A stretch of 49,594 nucleotides of DNA, taken from assembly GCA_047972135.1 (NCBI GenBank), contig JBKEAJ010000101.1, positions 1-49,594 of the forward strand, written 5' to 3'. Below, one piece after another: positions 8,635-17,132 of this stretch. The notes beneath the pieces were generated by a model, which saw only the letters and a program-made list of their open reading frames with translations, was not told the origin of the DNA and did not search any database. Both the position numbers and the translations under genes were made by a program. The stretch's first letter is position 1. Every line of letters starts with the position of its first letter. This DNA comes from JBKEAJ01 sp047972135. Its GTDB lineage: Bacteria > Bacteroidota > Bacteroidia > Bacteroidales > Prolixibacteraceae.

Positions 8635-8642
8635 CAAAGCTA
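8635..8642 (-). promoter_or_regulatory. -7 box touching the start of the M23 gene
   Basis: Minus-strand TAGCTTTG matches TAnnTTTG. The start codon begins 5 nt further on, which would put transcription start at or next to the ATG. No good -33 box seen. Confidence 0.4.
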
Positions 8643-8720
8643 AAATTTCAGCTCAAAAATATATAAATATCCATTTATGAGCAAACAAGCATAGCTATTA
8701 GCACAAAAATAGTTTGCGGA

Positions 8721-8745
8721 TTGATATTTCATATTGAAATATCAA
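8721..8745. promoter_or_regulatory. Perfect 11-bp inverted repeat (operator candidate) over the mannosidase promoter
   Basis: TTGATATTTCA at 8721-8731 and its exact reverse complement at 8735-8745 are separated by 3 nt. The right arm contains the TTG (8734-8736) that serves as the -33 element of the downstream promoter, so a bound dimeric regulator would cover the promoter. No regulator gene lies next to it. Confidence 0.7.
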
Positions 8746-8763
8746 TATAATTGTATATTTTTG
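8734..8763 (+). promoter_or_regulatory. Promoter of the beta-mannosidase gene
   Basis: TTG at 8734-8736, 19 nt spacer, TATTTTTG at 8756-8763 (TAnnTTTG). The ATG follows at 8792. Confidence 0.7.
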
Positions 8764-8791
8764 GGGCAATTATAATAATATTCATCAGACT

Positions 8792-11380
8792 ATGAATAAG
8801 CTATTTACACCTTTAACAATATTATTGGCAGTATTCACAAGTTGTGCAGACAGTGATATGATAGAAAAAACAGTATTAAAAGACTCTTGGTCATTTAAGG
8901 ATGCCTCGACCGACAAATGGATGTTGGCAACAGTCCCCGGCAGTGTTCATACCGATTTATTGGAAAATGAGGAGATAGAAGACCCTTTTTATCGTCTTAA
9001 TGAAAAAGATTTGCAATGGATAGACAAGAAAGATTGGATTTACCGCTGCAACTTCGAGATAGACAAGAACAGGCTTGACAAAGACCACATAGAGTTACAA
9101 TTTGACGGATTGGACACCTATGCAGAAGTCGTCTTGAATGGTAAAATGATATTATCATCCGACAATATGTTTGTTGGGCATACAGTTGATATTAAGGACA
9201 TTGCGGAAAGAAACAATGAATTAATCATTTACTTCAAATCGCCAATAAAGGAGGGCTTACGTCTTCTCAAAGCACGCGAATACCGACTTCCTGCAAGCAA
9301 CGACCAATCTGTGAACGGTGGACTAGAAGACGAACAACGAGTAAGTCCCTACATTCGCAAAGCACCATATCAGTTTGGTTGGGACTGGGGTCCGCGTCTT
9401 GTTACATCAGGAATCTGGAAACCTGTGTCTCTGATCACGTGGAACGCCGTTAAACTAGACAATGTTTACTACAAACAGTTGAAAATAGAGAAGGAAAAAG
9501 CCCGAATATTAGCACAAATTGAACTCTCGGGAGAGAATTTCAAAGCTACCAAAATTATTATTAAGGCTAACGGCGAGGTGGTAGCCTCTGCCACTACAGG
9601 AGTATCGGAACACCATGTAAGTATTCCGATAGACATAGACACCCCCGAATTATGGTGGCCCAACGGCATGGGCAAACCAAGTCTCTACGATTTTGAATGC
9701 GAACTTTATGCAAGTGGTGAACTCGTTGACATCCAAAAAGACAAGATTGGTCTGCGAAAAGTGGAACTCATCACCGAGAAGGACTCTTTAGGAACACCCT
9801 TCTACTTCAAGATTAACGACGTTCCTGTTTTTGCAAAAGGAGCCAACTATATTCCCAACGATTTGTTTCCGGCAAGAGTGAGCGACAAGACATACGAACA
9901 TATTCTAGGCTCAGCCCGCGATGCCAACATGAATATGATAAGAATTTGGGGCGGTGGTATCTATGAGTACAAGAAATTTTATGAGCTTTGCGATGAATAC
10001 GGACTTATGGTTTGGCAGGACTTTATGTTTGCTTGCAGTATGTATCCTTGGGACACTGCATTTTTAAAAAGTGTTGAAGATGAAGCAGCCTATAATATCA
10101 AGCGTCTTAGAAATCATTCTAGCATTGTACTTTGGTGTGGCAATAACGAGATTGAGAATGCGTGGGCAAACTACGACAAGCCGGGCAGGGGCTGGGGTTG
10201 GCGAGAGCGATATACCGAAGAACAGAAGAAAGAGATTTGGTCTGGCTATCTAGCCCTCTTCCACGACTTATTACCCCAGCAGGTTGCCAAGTACTCTGAT
10301 TTATCCTATTGGGCATCATCGCCTGCCACTGGTGATATAAAAGTGCGTTCCGACGAGACCAATGCCAACGACGGCGACATGCACTACTGGGGAGTATGGC
10401 ACGGCAAGCAGGAGTTTTCAGGTTTTGAGGAACACAAATCTCGCTTTGTCAGTGAATATGGTTTTCAATCCTTCCCCATCTTCCATAGTGTTAAGAAATA
10501 CACGAAGGAGGAAGATTGGGACATCGAATCGGAAGTGATGGCATCACATCAACGTAGCGGCATAGGCAATTTAAGGATAAAATGGTATATGGAAAAATAT
10601 TATAATATACCCGAAGACTTTGATAAGTTCCTATATGTTGGTCAGGTTTTGCAGGCCGAAGGGATGAAAGAGGGTATGCTTGCTCACCGTCGCCACAAGC
10701 CGATTTGCATGGGGTCTCTATATTGGCAATTGAACGACGTTTGGCCTGTGGCATCGTGGTCGTCAATTGATTATTATGGCGAATGGAAAGCAGAGCACTA
10801 CTTTGCCAAGAAGGCATTTAAGACTTTTGCTGTATCGCCTGTTAAGAAAGGCTCTAACATTGATGTTATAATGATATCTGACAGCGTACACGAGAATACT
10901 CTTCCATGTACTGCCAACTTCAAGCTCATCAGCTTCTCGGGAGAAGTGCGAAGCGAGTGGAACGAAGTGTTTGACATGAAATCCAATACTGCCCAAACTA
11001 TTGGCAGATACCCACTTATTGGAGCAGAGCTCCGAGGTTTTGACGACTATAGCGTGTTGCAAGTCGAAATAGAAAGCAACGGCAAAATACTGTGTAGCAC
11101 ACTCTTTTACAACAAACGAGTTAAAGACCTCAAGCTACCAAAAGACACAGAGCCAAGAATCAGTTTTACCACCAATGGCAGTCATCTAACCCTCAAAATC
11201 ACCTCCGACAAATTATTAAAAGATTTTTATGTGTACAACGACAAAGCCAGGGGTCTATTTTCGGACAATTTCATCGATATTCTTCCCAACAGAGAATACA
11301 ATATAGAATTTGAGTCTGACGGCAATCAACAAGTAAGCACCGACGACTTTAAATATATATCAATAGCAGACACCTACTAA
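8792..11380 (+). CDS. Glycoside hydrolase family 2 beta-mannosidase, lipoprotein
   Basis: 862 residues, normal length for the family. The N-terminus carries a lipoprotein signal (FTSCADSD). A jelly-roll sugar-binding domain comes first (GLDTYAEVVLNGK), then immunoglobulin-like domains, then the TIM barrel. Catalytic acid/base Glu453 lies in WCGNNEIENAW and the nucleophile Glu555 in VSEYGFQSFP, both intact; NDVWPVASWSSIDYYGEWK is the typical mannosidase segment. It removes terminal beta-mannose from oligosaccharides, probably in the periplasm or at the surface. The next gene, ubiX-like, starts in the stop codon (TAATG). Its promoter overlaps a perfect palindrome, suggesting substrate-dependent control. 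Confidence 0.93.
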   Translation: MNKLFTPLTILLAVFTSCADSDMIEKTVLKDSWSFKDASTDKWMLATVPGSVHTDLLENEEIEDPFYRLNEKDLQWIDKKDWIYRCNFEIDKNRLDKDHIELQFDGLDTYAEVVLNGKMILSSDNMFVGHTVDIKDIAERNNELIIYFKSPIKEGLRLLKAREYRLPASNDQSVNGGLEDEQRVSPYIRKAPYQFGWDWGPRLVTSGIWKPVSLITWNAVKLDNVYYKQLKIEKEKARILAQIELSGENFKATKIIIKANGEVVASATTGVSEHHVSIPIDIDTPELWWPNGMGKPSLYDFECELYASGELVDIQKDKIGLRKVELITEKDSLGTPFYFKINDVPVFAKGANYIPNDLFPARVSDKTYEHILGSARDANMNMIRIWGGGIYEYKKFYELCDEYGLMVWQDFMFACSMYPWDTAFLKSVEDEAAYNIKRLRNHSSIVLWCGNNEIENAWANYDKPGRGWGWRERYTEEQKKEIWSGYLALFHDLLPQQVAKYSDLSYWASSPATGDIKVRSDETNANDGDMHYWGVWHGKQEFSGFEEHKSRFVSEYGFQSFPIFHSVKKYTKEEDWDIESEVMASHQRSGIGNLRIKWYMEKYYNIPEDFDKFLYVGQVLQAEGMKEGMLAHRRHKPICMGSLYWQLNDVWPVASWSSIDYYGEWKAEHYFAKKAFKTFAVSPVKKGSNIDVIMISDSVHENTLPCTANFKLISFSGEVRSEWNEVFDMKSNTAQTIGRYPLIGAELRGFDDYSVLQVEIESNGKILCSTLFYNKRVKDLKLPKDTEPRISFTTNGSHLTLKITSDKLLKDFYVYNDKARGLFSDNFIDILPNREYNIEFESDGNQQVSTDDFKYISIADTY

Positions 11381-11943
11381 TGTATAGACCCAACATTGCA
11401 ATAGGAGTATGCGGTGCGAGTGGCTCTGTATATGCCTTAAAACTAATAAATCGGCTTATTGGCATTTCCGACCAATGGCAGAGTCTGCGAGTAGTATTTA
11501 CCAACTCGGCAAGGACAGTCTGGAAAGAAGAATTAGCAGACACCCCAAACTTTCCCGACAATGTGCTTATCGACGATAATTCTGATTTCATGTCGCCGCT
11601 AGCATCGGGCAGTGGAGGCATAGATAAGATGTTTATTTGCCCCTGCTCTATGGGCATGCTTGGTAGGATTGCCAACGGTATATCTAATGATTTGATAAGC
11701 CGAGGAGCAGATGTGATGCTAAAAGAGCGTAGGCAGCTTATCCTTGTAACTCGCGAGACACCTCTCAGTAGCATACATATCGAGAACATGCTCAAAATTT
11801 CCAATAGTGGAGGCATCATTTATCCTGCATCGCCGTCCTTCTATAACGGGCAGGACACTATCGACGAGCTGACAGAGCATTTCACACTGCGTCTGCTGGA
11901 TTTTGCTGGATTTACAACAGATGTAAAAAGGTGGGGTATCTAG
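11380..11943 (+). CDS. ubiX: UbiX family flavin prenyltransferase
   Basis: 187 residues. GVCGASGSVYALKLI at the N-terminus is the FMN-binding loop, and MSPLASGSGGIDKMFICPCSMGMLG followed by RRQLILVTRETPLSSIH are the UbiX/Pad1 signature stretches. UbiX joins a dimethylallyl group to FMN to make the cofactor of UbiD-type decarboxylases. Its start codon overlaps the stop of the mannosidase by one base (TAATG), so the two are co-translated although no functional link is obvious. No ubiD lies in the window. Confidence 0.9.
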   Translation: MYRPNIAIGVCGASGSVYALKLINRLIGISDQWQSLRVVFTNSARTVWKEELADTPNFPDNVLIDDNSDFMSPLASGSGGIDKMFICPCSMGMLGRIANGISNDLISRGADVMLKERRQLILVTRETPLSSIHIENMLKISNSGGIIYPASPSFYNGQDTIDELTEHFTLRLLDFAGFTTDVKRWGI

Positions 11944-12017
11944 CAATGGCATATTCTTTGATATTGTCATCGTAGTCTATTAATAACAGTAAATTATCGA
12001 AGTTTTAAGAAAAAAAA

Positions 12018-12048
12018 TTTGTTACTTAAAAAAAACGTAATATCTTTG
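12018..12048 (+). promoter_or_regulatory. Promoter of rho
   Basis: TTTG at 12018-12021, 19 nt spacer, TATCTTTG at 12041-12048. Transcription should start near 12055, leaving a leader of about 130 nt before the ATG at 12189, long enough for autoregulation of rho, which is known in other bacteria. Confidence 0.75.
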
Positions 12049-12188
12049 CAAACGATTTACTCAAAGAAATAATCACAACAGCGGTTTACTATATTCCTGA
12101 ATTTTCATCTTGAATACCTAAGTCAATAAGGAGTTTGGTTGATATAATTAATGACTTGTAAGCCTAAAAATCAAGCAAAAACACATAT

Positions 12189-13901
12189 ATGTACAACATT
12201 AATGATTTAAAAACTAAAGTTGTTTCTGAATTAAGAAGCATTGCAAAAGAAGTCGGCATAAAAAGAGCCGAACGTTTTAAAAAGGATGAACTGATAGAAG
12301 AGATTTTATTCACACAAAAGCATGGGACTAGAATCAATCTTCCCCCCTCGGAACTTCCTATCATAGATGCATCTGAGATTTTGGGTAAAAAACAAAAAGA
12401 GGATGTACCAACTTCCAACACTCAAGGCATTTCCAATCTAACAAGTTTAATTACCGATCTTGACGACTTCACCCCTTCCACTGCTCCCAAAACAGGACAA
12501 GAAAACAAAAAAAACGACTCAGAATCTCAACACAGAATGAACAAACCCAAAACCGACACACCTCAGAAGAAATACGAAAGAATAGGCGGAGGCAGAAAAC
12601 GCATACAGACAACGCCTCAAAATAGAACTAGTGGTGGCGATAGGAGTCAACAAAGGCATGACAACAAGCACGACAACCACCGCCCGGAACAGAGAAGCAA
12701 TCAGCCTCAACAACAACAGCAACATCAAGCACAACAACAGCACAACAACAAAGAAAACGTTAAAAGCAAGCCTCAATTCAACTTTGAGGAGCATATTACA
12801 AATACGGGAGTATTGGAAATAGTGCAAGACGGCTACGGTTTTCTTCGTTCTGCCGACTTTAACTATCTGTCATCACCTGACGATATTTATGTATCACAAT
12901 CTCAAATAAAGCTGTTTGGCTTAAAGACAGGCGACACCATCAAAGGAGCAGTAAGGACTCCCAAAGAGGGCGAGAAGTATTTCCCACTATTAAGGGTGCT
13001 TGAAATAAACGGCAGAAGCCCGGAATTTGTTAGAGACAGAATGTCGTTCGACCACTTGACCCCTTTGTTTCCCAACGAAAAATTTGAGTTGCTTGGCAAC
13101 AAGTCGGACAATTTATCGACACGAGTAATCGACCTCTTCTCACCCATCGGTAAAGGACAAAGGGGCTTAATCGTTGCCCAACCCAAGACAGGTAAGACGG
13201 TATTGCTAAAAGAAGTAGCAAATGCAATAGCAGCTAATCACCCTGAGGTTTATATGATAGTACTTCTCATCGACGAACGTCCTGAGGAGGTTACCGACAT
13301 GGCTAGAAGCGTAAACGCCGAAGTCATAGCATCGACATTCGACGAACCTGCCGACAGGCATGTTAAGGTTGCAAACATAGTATTAGAAAAGGCAAAACGC
13401 CTTGTAGAGTGTGGTCATGATGTAGTAATTTTATTAGACTCTATCACCCGTTTGGCAAGGGCATACAACACAGTTGCACCTGCGTCGGGCAAGGTACTTT
13501 CGGGAGGTGTAGATGCTAACGCGCTGCACAAACCAAAGCGCTTTTTTGGAGCGGCAAGAAATATTGAGCAAGGCGGTTCGCTCACTATCTTGGCAACGGC
13601 ACTTACGGAAACGGGCTCAAAAATGGACGAGGTTATCTTCGAAGAATTTAAAGGAACTGGTAACATGGAGCTGCAACTAGACAGGAAGCTGTCGAACAGA
13701 AGGGTCTTCCCTGCAGTGGACATCAACGCATCGAGCACAAGGCGCGAGGACTTACTTATGGACAAACACGTTTTGGACAAAGTATGGATATTGCGTAAAT
13801 TCTTAAACGACATGAACTCTGTTGAGGCGATGGAGTTTTTGAAAGGCAGACTAATGCGCTCTGAGTCTGTAGAAGAGTTTTTAATTTCAATGAATGATTA
13901 A
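12189..13901 (+). CDS. rho: Transcription termination factor Rho with disordered Q/N-rich insert
   Basis: 570 residues, against about 420 for E. coli Rho. Residues 1-45 are the Rho N-terminal helical domain; about 95-198 are a disordered insert rich in Gln, Asn, His, Arg and Lys (including a QPQQQQQHQAQQQH run); about 205-275 are the RNA-binding cold-shock domain (DGYGFLRSADFNYL); the RecA-like motor follows, with Walker A QPKTGKT (331-337), Walker B VVILLD (412-417) and the SGGVD loop. Such inserts are known in Bacteroidota, where the Rho insert has been linked to condensate formation. Long leader, then efp 11 nt downstream. Confidence 0.97.
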   Translation: MYNINDLKTKVVSELRSIAKEVGIKRAERFKKDELIEEILFTQKHGTRINLPPSELPIIDASEILGKKQKEDVPTSNTQGISNLTSLITDLDDFTPSTAPKTGQENKKNDSESQHRMNKPKTDTPQKKYERIGGGRKRIQTTPQNRTSGGDRSQQRHDNKHDNHRPEQRSNQPQQQQQHQAQQQHNNKENVKSKPQFNFEEHITNTGVLEIVQDGYGFLRSADFNYLSSPDDIYVSQSQIKLFGLKTGDTIKGAVRTPKEGEKYFPLLRVLEINGRSPEFVRDRMSFDHLTPLFPNEKFELLGNKSDNLSTRVIDLFSPIGKGQRGLIVAQPKTGKTVLLKEVANAIAANHPEVYMIVLLIDERPEEVTDMARSVNAEVIASTFDEPADRHVKVANIVLEKAKRLVECGHDVVILLDSITRLARAYNTVAPASGKVLSGGVDANALHKPKRFFGAARNIEQGGSLTILATALTETGSKMDEVIFEEFKGTGNMELQLDRKLSNRRVFPAVDINASSTRREDLLMDKHVLDKVWILRKFLNDMNSVEAMEFLKGRLMRSESVEEFLISMND

Positions 13902-13912
13902 TCAATACACAA

Positions 13913-14482
13913 ATGGCAGGTACATCAGATATTAAAAAAGGGGTTTGTATTGAACACAACGGCAATATCTTCTCCGTTATAGAGTTTCTGCACGTTAAGC
14001 CCGGCAAGGGTGCGGCGTTTGTAAGGACGAAGCTCAAGAACGTAAAGACAGGCAAAGTTGTTGACAACACCTTCCCGTCGAGTGCAAAAATAACTATCGT
14101 GCGAGTTGAACGTCGTCCATATCAGTATCTTTATAAAGACGATGCCGGCTACAACTTTATGAACACCGAGACTTTCGAGCAAATACTTTTGGAGGAGGGT
14201 ATGATTGACAATCAGAGTTTGCTGAAAGAAGGTTTAATCTGCGATTTGATATTACACGCCGAAACTGAAACACCACTGAACCTCGAAATGCCTGCAAACG
14301 TTGAGATGGAAGTAACTTTTGCCGAACCTTCGGAAAAAGGCAACACAGCATCGTCGACAGCATTGAAACAAGCGACTGTTGAGACGGGAGCTACAATTAT
14401 GGTTCCACTGTTTATCAATACCGGCGACACCATCAAGGTAGACACCTCGAACAACAACTACCTTGAGAGGGTTAAAAAATAA
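13913..14482 (+). CDS. efp: Translation elongation factor P
   Basis: 189 residues, the standard length. The three-domain EF-P sequence starts with a KOW-like domain; Lys32 in HVKPGKGAAFVRTKLKN is at the position modified in many species, and the C-terminus is the OB domain (ATIMVPLFINTGDTIKVDT). It helps ribosomes stalled on polyproline. The gene follows rho by 11 nt and ends in a clear terminator before the tRNA gene. No modification enzyme (EpmA or similar) lies nearby. Confidence 0.96.
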   Translation: MAGTSDIKKGVCIEHNGNIFSVIEFLHVKPGKGAAFVRTKLKNVKTGKVVDNTFPSSAKITIVRVERRPYQYLYKDDAGYNFMNTETFEQILLEEGMIDNQSLLKEGLICDLILHAETETPLNLEMPANVEMEVTFAEPSEKGNTASSTALKQATVETGATIMVPLFINTGDTIKVDTSNNNYLERVKK

Positions 14483-14502
14483 TACAGAAAGGGATTACAA
14501 GA

Positions 14503-14534
14503 AAAAGCTATCACAATCAAGTGGTGGCTTTTTT
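14503..14534 (+). terminator. Rho-independent terminator after efp
   Basis: A 9-bp stem (AGCTATCAC with GTGGTGGCT, two G-U pairs) at 14506-14514 and 14521-14529 encloses a 6-nt loop and is followed by a run of T. It separates the rho-efp unit from the tRNA gene. Confidence 0.8.
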
Positions 14535-14548
14535 AATATGAAAAATAC

Positions 14549-14556
14549 TACCTTTG
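14549..14556 (+). promoter_or_regulatory. -7 box of the tRNA-Pro gene
   Basis: TACCTTTG, 11 nt before the mature tRNA 5' end. No clear -33 element: that position overlaps the efp terminator. Confidence 0.5.
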
Positions 14557-14567
14557 CAATAGTAAAT

Positions 14568-14640
14568 CGGGATGTAGCGCAGTTGGTAGCGTACCACGTT
14601 CGGGACGTGGGGGTCGTCCGTTCGAGTCGGATCATCCCGA
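14568..14640 (+). tRNA. tRNA-Pro (anticodon CGG)
   Basis: 73 nt fold into a complete cloverleaf: acceptor CGGGATG with CATCCCG, D arm GCGC/GCGT, anticodon stem CCACG/CGTGG around loop TTCGGGA (anticodon CGG at 14601-14603), T arm GTCCG/CGGAT around TTCGAGT. The discriminator is A. The 3' CCA is not encoded and must be added. Confidence 0.96.
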
Positions 14641-14660
14641 CAAAAAATTAAGCACAATAG

Positions 14661-16151
14661 ATGTCTGCACTCAAGAAGTTATTTGGAGATACTGCAATAT
14701 ACGGACTAAGTAGCATTTTAGGACGTTTTCTGAATTGGGCATTGTTTCCTCTCTTTGTCGCCGTTTTAGAACCTGGGGAATATGGCATTGTAACACAGCT
14801 GTACGCCTATGTAGCAGTATTCATGGTTATTCTCACCTACGGCATGGAAACCTCTTTTTTTAGGTTTGCCACCGAAAATAATGACAAAAGAAAATCATTT
14901 TCGACAGCGTTTATTTCCTTATCGGTCTCTACACTGATTTTTTTATTGGTAATAGGGTTTACCCGCTATCCCATTGCCCGATATTTGGGCGATGGCACTC
15001 TCCCCTACTATGTACTTATCATGGCATTAATATTGGGATTAGATGTTATCAGTGCCATCCCATTTTCATATTTACGAGCCGAAAACCGTGCGAAGTTATT
15101 TGCCACACTCAAGCTGGTAAATATTGCCGTAAATATATCATCAAATCTATTCTTTCTCCTGCTTTGTCCATTCCTGATTGAGAAGTACCAAATAGCATGG
15201 CTCGACAAAATATATTTCCACAACAACAAGGAAGCCTACATTTTCATTTCAAATTTACTGGCATCCGTCGTTACCCTTCTCATGCTTGTCCCCTACATCA
15301 GGAGGAACGTACATGCCTTCGACAAACGCCTATTAAACAAAATGTTAGAGTATGGTCTTCCCATTATGTTTGTAGGATTGATGGGCATGCTTGGGCTTCA
15401 ATCTGATAAGATGTTGTTACCAAAGCTGATAAACGACGGCTCAGACCCTAAGGCTAGCTTAGGAATATATAGTGCAGCAAGCAAGATAGCCATGATTCTC
15501 ACTATGTTCACCCAAGCATTCAAATATGCTTTTGAGCCATTTTTCTTTGCACGAGGAAAGGATGCCGACAGGAAAATATATGTTGACACTCTTAACTTTT
15601 TCGTTATCGCAGGTTTGCTTGCTTTTCTTGGAGTCTTATTGTATCAAGATCAAATTAAGCTCATCATCCCCGAGCAGTATTGGTCGGGACTAAGCATTGT
15701 TCCTTTTATCTTGATGGGTAATTTATTTTTAGGTGTTTACTATGTTCTGTCGGTGTGGTATAAGCTGACCGACAACACCATTTTTGGTGCAATAATCTCA
15801 GCAGCAGGGGCAGTGTCGATAATTGCTCTGAACTTCATACTCATCCCAACTATCGGCATGATAGGCTCAGCAATGGCAATGATGTTCGGCTACGGATTGA
15901 TGTGTATTCTATCCTATGCGATAGGTCAGAAGCACTTCCCCGTTGACTACAAAATCCAAAAGGCTTTTGTTTATTTGCTGGTGGCAATATTAATATACAT
16001 GTTGGCACTATTCATCCGCCAACAAGTACAAGGAACAATCTTACTATTTGCCATTCATTCCTTACTACTACTTATTTTCCTTGCCTTTATAGCTTATACA
16101 GAGAGGAATACGATAAACGACTTAATCAATAAACGCAAAAGGAACTTATAA
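14661..16151 (+). CDS. Polysaccharide/oligosaccharide flippase (MOP superfamily, Wzx-like)
   Basis: 496 residues with about 14 membrane segments and few charged loops, the design of MATE/Wzx lipid-linked sugar exporters. The N-terminus (LFGDTAIYGLSSILGRFLNW) and GLMGMLGLQSDKMLLP in the middle match Bacteroidota members called lipopolysaccharide biosynthesis or oligosaccharide flippase protein. No glycosyltransferase cluster surrounds it, so the substrate is open (O-antigen, S-layer glycan or peptidoglycan precursor). It begins 21 nt after the tRNA and its stop overlaps the convergent rnz gene by 6 bp. Confidence 0.85.
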   Translation: MSALKKLFGDTAIYGLSSILGRFLNWALFPLFVAVLEPGEYGIVTQLYAYVAVFMVILTYGMETSFFRFATENNDKRKSFSTAFISLSVSTLIFLLVIGFTRYPIARYLGDGTLPYYVLIMALILGLDVISAIPFSYLRAENRAKLFATLKLVNIAVNISSNLFFLLLCPFLIEKYQIAWLDKIYFHNNKEAYIFISNLLASVVTLLMLVPYIRRNVHAFDKRLLNKMLEYGLPIMFVGLMGMLGLQSDKMLLPKLINDGSDPKASLGIYSAASKIAMILTMFTQAFKYAFEPFFFARGKDADRKIYVDTLNFFVIAGLLAFLGVLLYQDQIKLIIPEQYWSGLSIVPFILMGNLFLGVYYVLSVWYKLTDNTIFGAIISAAGAVSIIALNFILIPTIGMIGSAMAMMFGYGLMCILSYAIGQKHFPVDYKIQKAFVYLLVAILIYMLALFIRQQVQGTILLFAIHSLLLLIFLAFIAYTERNTINDLINKRKRNL

Positions 16152-17063
16152 CTCTATCTTCATACCATCCTCAACTGCATAAGCCTCTTGAAACACCGAG
16201 CGTGCCTCGTTCACAAGGGAGTCCACACTATCATACCTTGCAGAGAAATGCCCTAACAGAAGTTTTGATGTCTTACAAGCATTGGCAAGCTCTGCCGCTT
16301 CTTTGGCAGTAGAGTGTCCTGTTTTAACAGCTTGTTGATAAAACTCCTCACCGTAAGTAGCCTCATGATACAAAACCTTTACATTTTCAATCACTCTTGC
16401 CATTTCCATATTTGGACGTGTATCTGAGAAATAGGCATAACTTCGGGGTAAAGGGGCATCTTTTACGAGTACACTATTGGGAATAATACGACCTTCTTTT
16501 GTGATGAAATCCGCTCCTCTTTTTATATTGATAATATCTTTAACTGGAATATTATATACCTCAATTTTTTCTTTTCTGATATTCGGTAGAATCTGTTTTT
16601 CTTTGAAATAAAATCCACACGTTGGCACTCTGTGGCTCAGCGGGATAGTCTGCACACTTACCGACTTCGTATCTATAATGGTTTGTGGGCTTTTTTGATT
16701 GTGCTCAATAAAATTAATCTCAAAAGCAAAAGACTCGCCACCAAACAGTTGAGTATGAAACGCCACATACTCTTGTACACCTTTGGGGCAATATATATTA
16801 ACAGCTTTCCTTCTCCCCAAAATATCGAAGGTCGACAACAGCCCGACAAGCCCAAGAAAATGGTCGCCATGCAGATGAGAAATAAGGATATTGTCAATTT
16901 TGAGTATTGGAGCCCCAAATTTTCTAAGCTGAAACTGTGTTCCCTCACCGCAATCAATCAAGAGATATTTTCCATTAATATTCACTATTTGCGACGACAA
17001 AGCTCTACGCTTTGTGGGAACAGCTGCACTACTACCAAGTATTGTTATTTCAAAAGGGTTCAT
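16146..17063 (-). CDS. rnz: Ribonuclease Z
   Basis: 305 residues when started at MNPFEITILGSSAAVP; an in-frame ATG at 17093 is less likely because the rpsA terminator lies between the two. The metallo-beta-lactamase motif SHLHGDHFLG, GEGTQFQLRKFG, the exosite region and HSTAKEAAELANA with LLGHFSARY are all typical of tRNase Z. It removes the 3' trailer of tRNA precursors, which matters here because the nearby tRNA lacks an encoded CCA. The gene lies downstream of rpsA on the same strand. Confidence 0.94.
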   Translation of the reverse strand: MNPFEITILGSSAAVPTKRRALSSQIVNINGKYLLIDCGEGTQFQLRKFGAPILKIDNILISHLHGDHFLGLVGLLSTFDILGRRKAVNIYCPKGVQEYVAFHTQLFGGESFAFEINFIEHNQKSPQTIIDTKSVSVQTIPLSHRVPTCGFYFKEKQILPNIRKEKIEVYNIPVKDIINIKRGADFITKEGRIIPNSVLVKDAPLPRSYAYFSDTRPNMEMARVIENVKVLYHEATYGEEFYQQAVKTGHSTAKEAAELANACKTSKLLLGHFSARYDSVDSLVNEARSVFQEAYAVEDGMKIEL

Positions 17064-17075
17064 TATCTTCACATC

Positions 17076-17108
17076 AAAAAAAGGGCAAGCCACGATCGAC
17101 CTACCCTT
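17076..17108 (-). terminator. Terminator after rpsA
   Basis: On the minus strand AAGGGTA and TGCCCTT pair (7 bp, one G-U) around a 14-nt loop and run into seven T. It lies between the rpsA stop and the rnz ATG at 17063. Confidence 0.7.
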
Positions 17109-17132
17109 ACCACCTATTCATCAAATAAAAAC

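Noticed and set aside
12151..12210. 19-codon upstream frame overlapping the rho start
   Set aside because: Short and out of frame; nothing marks it as translated, though the leader is long enough for regulation.
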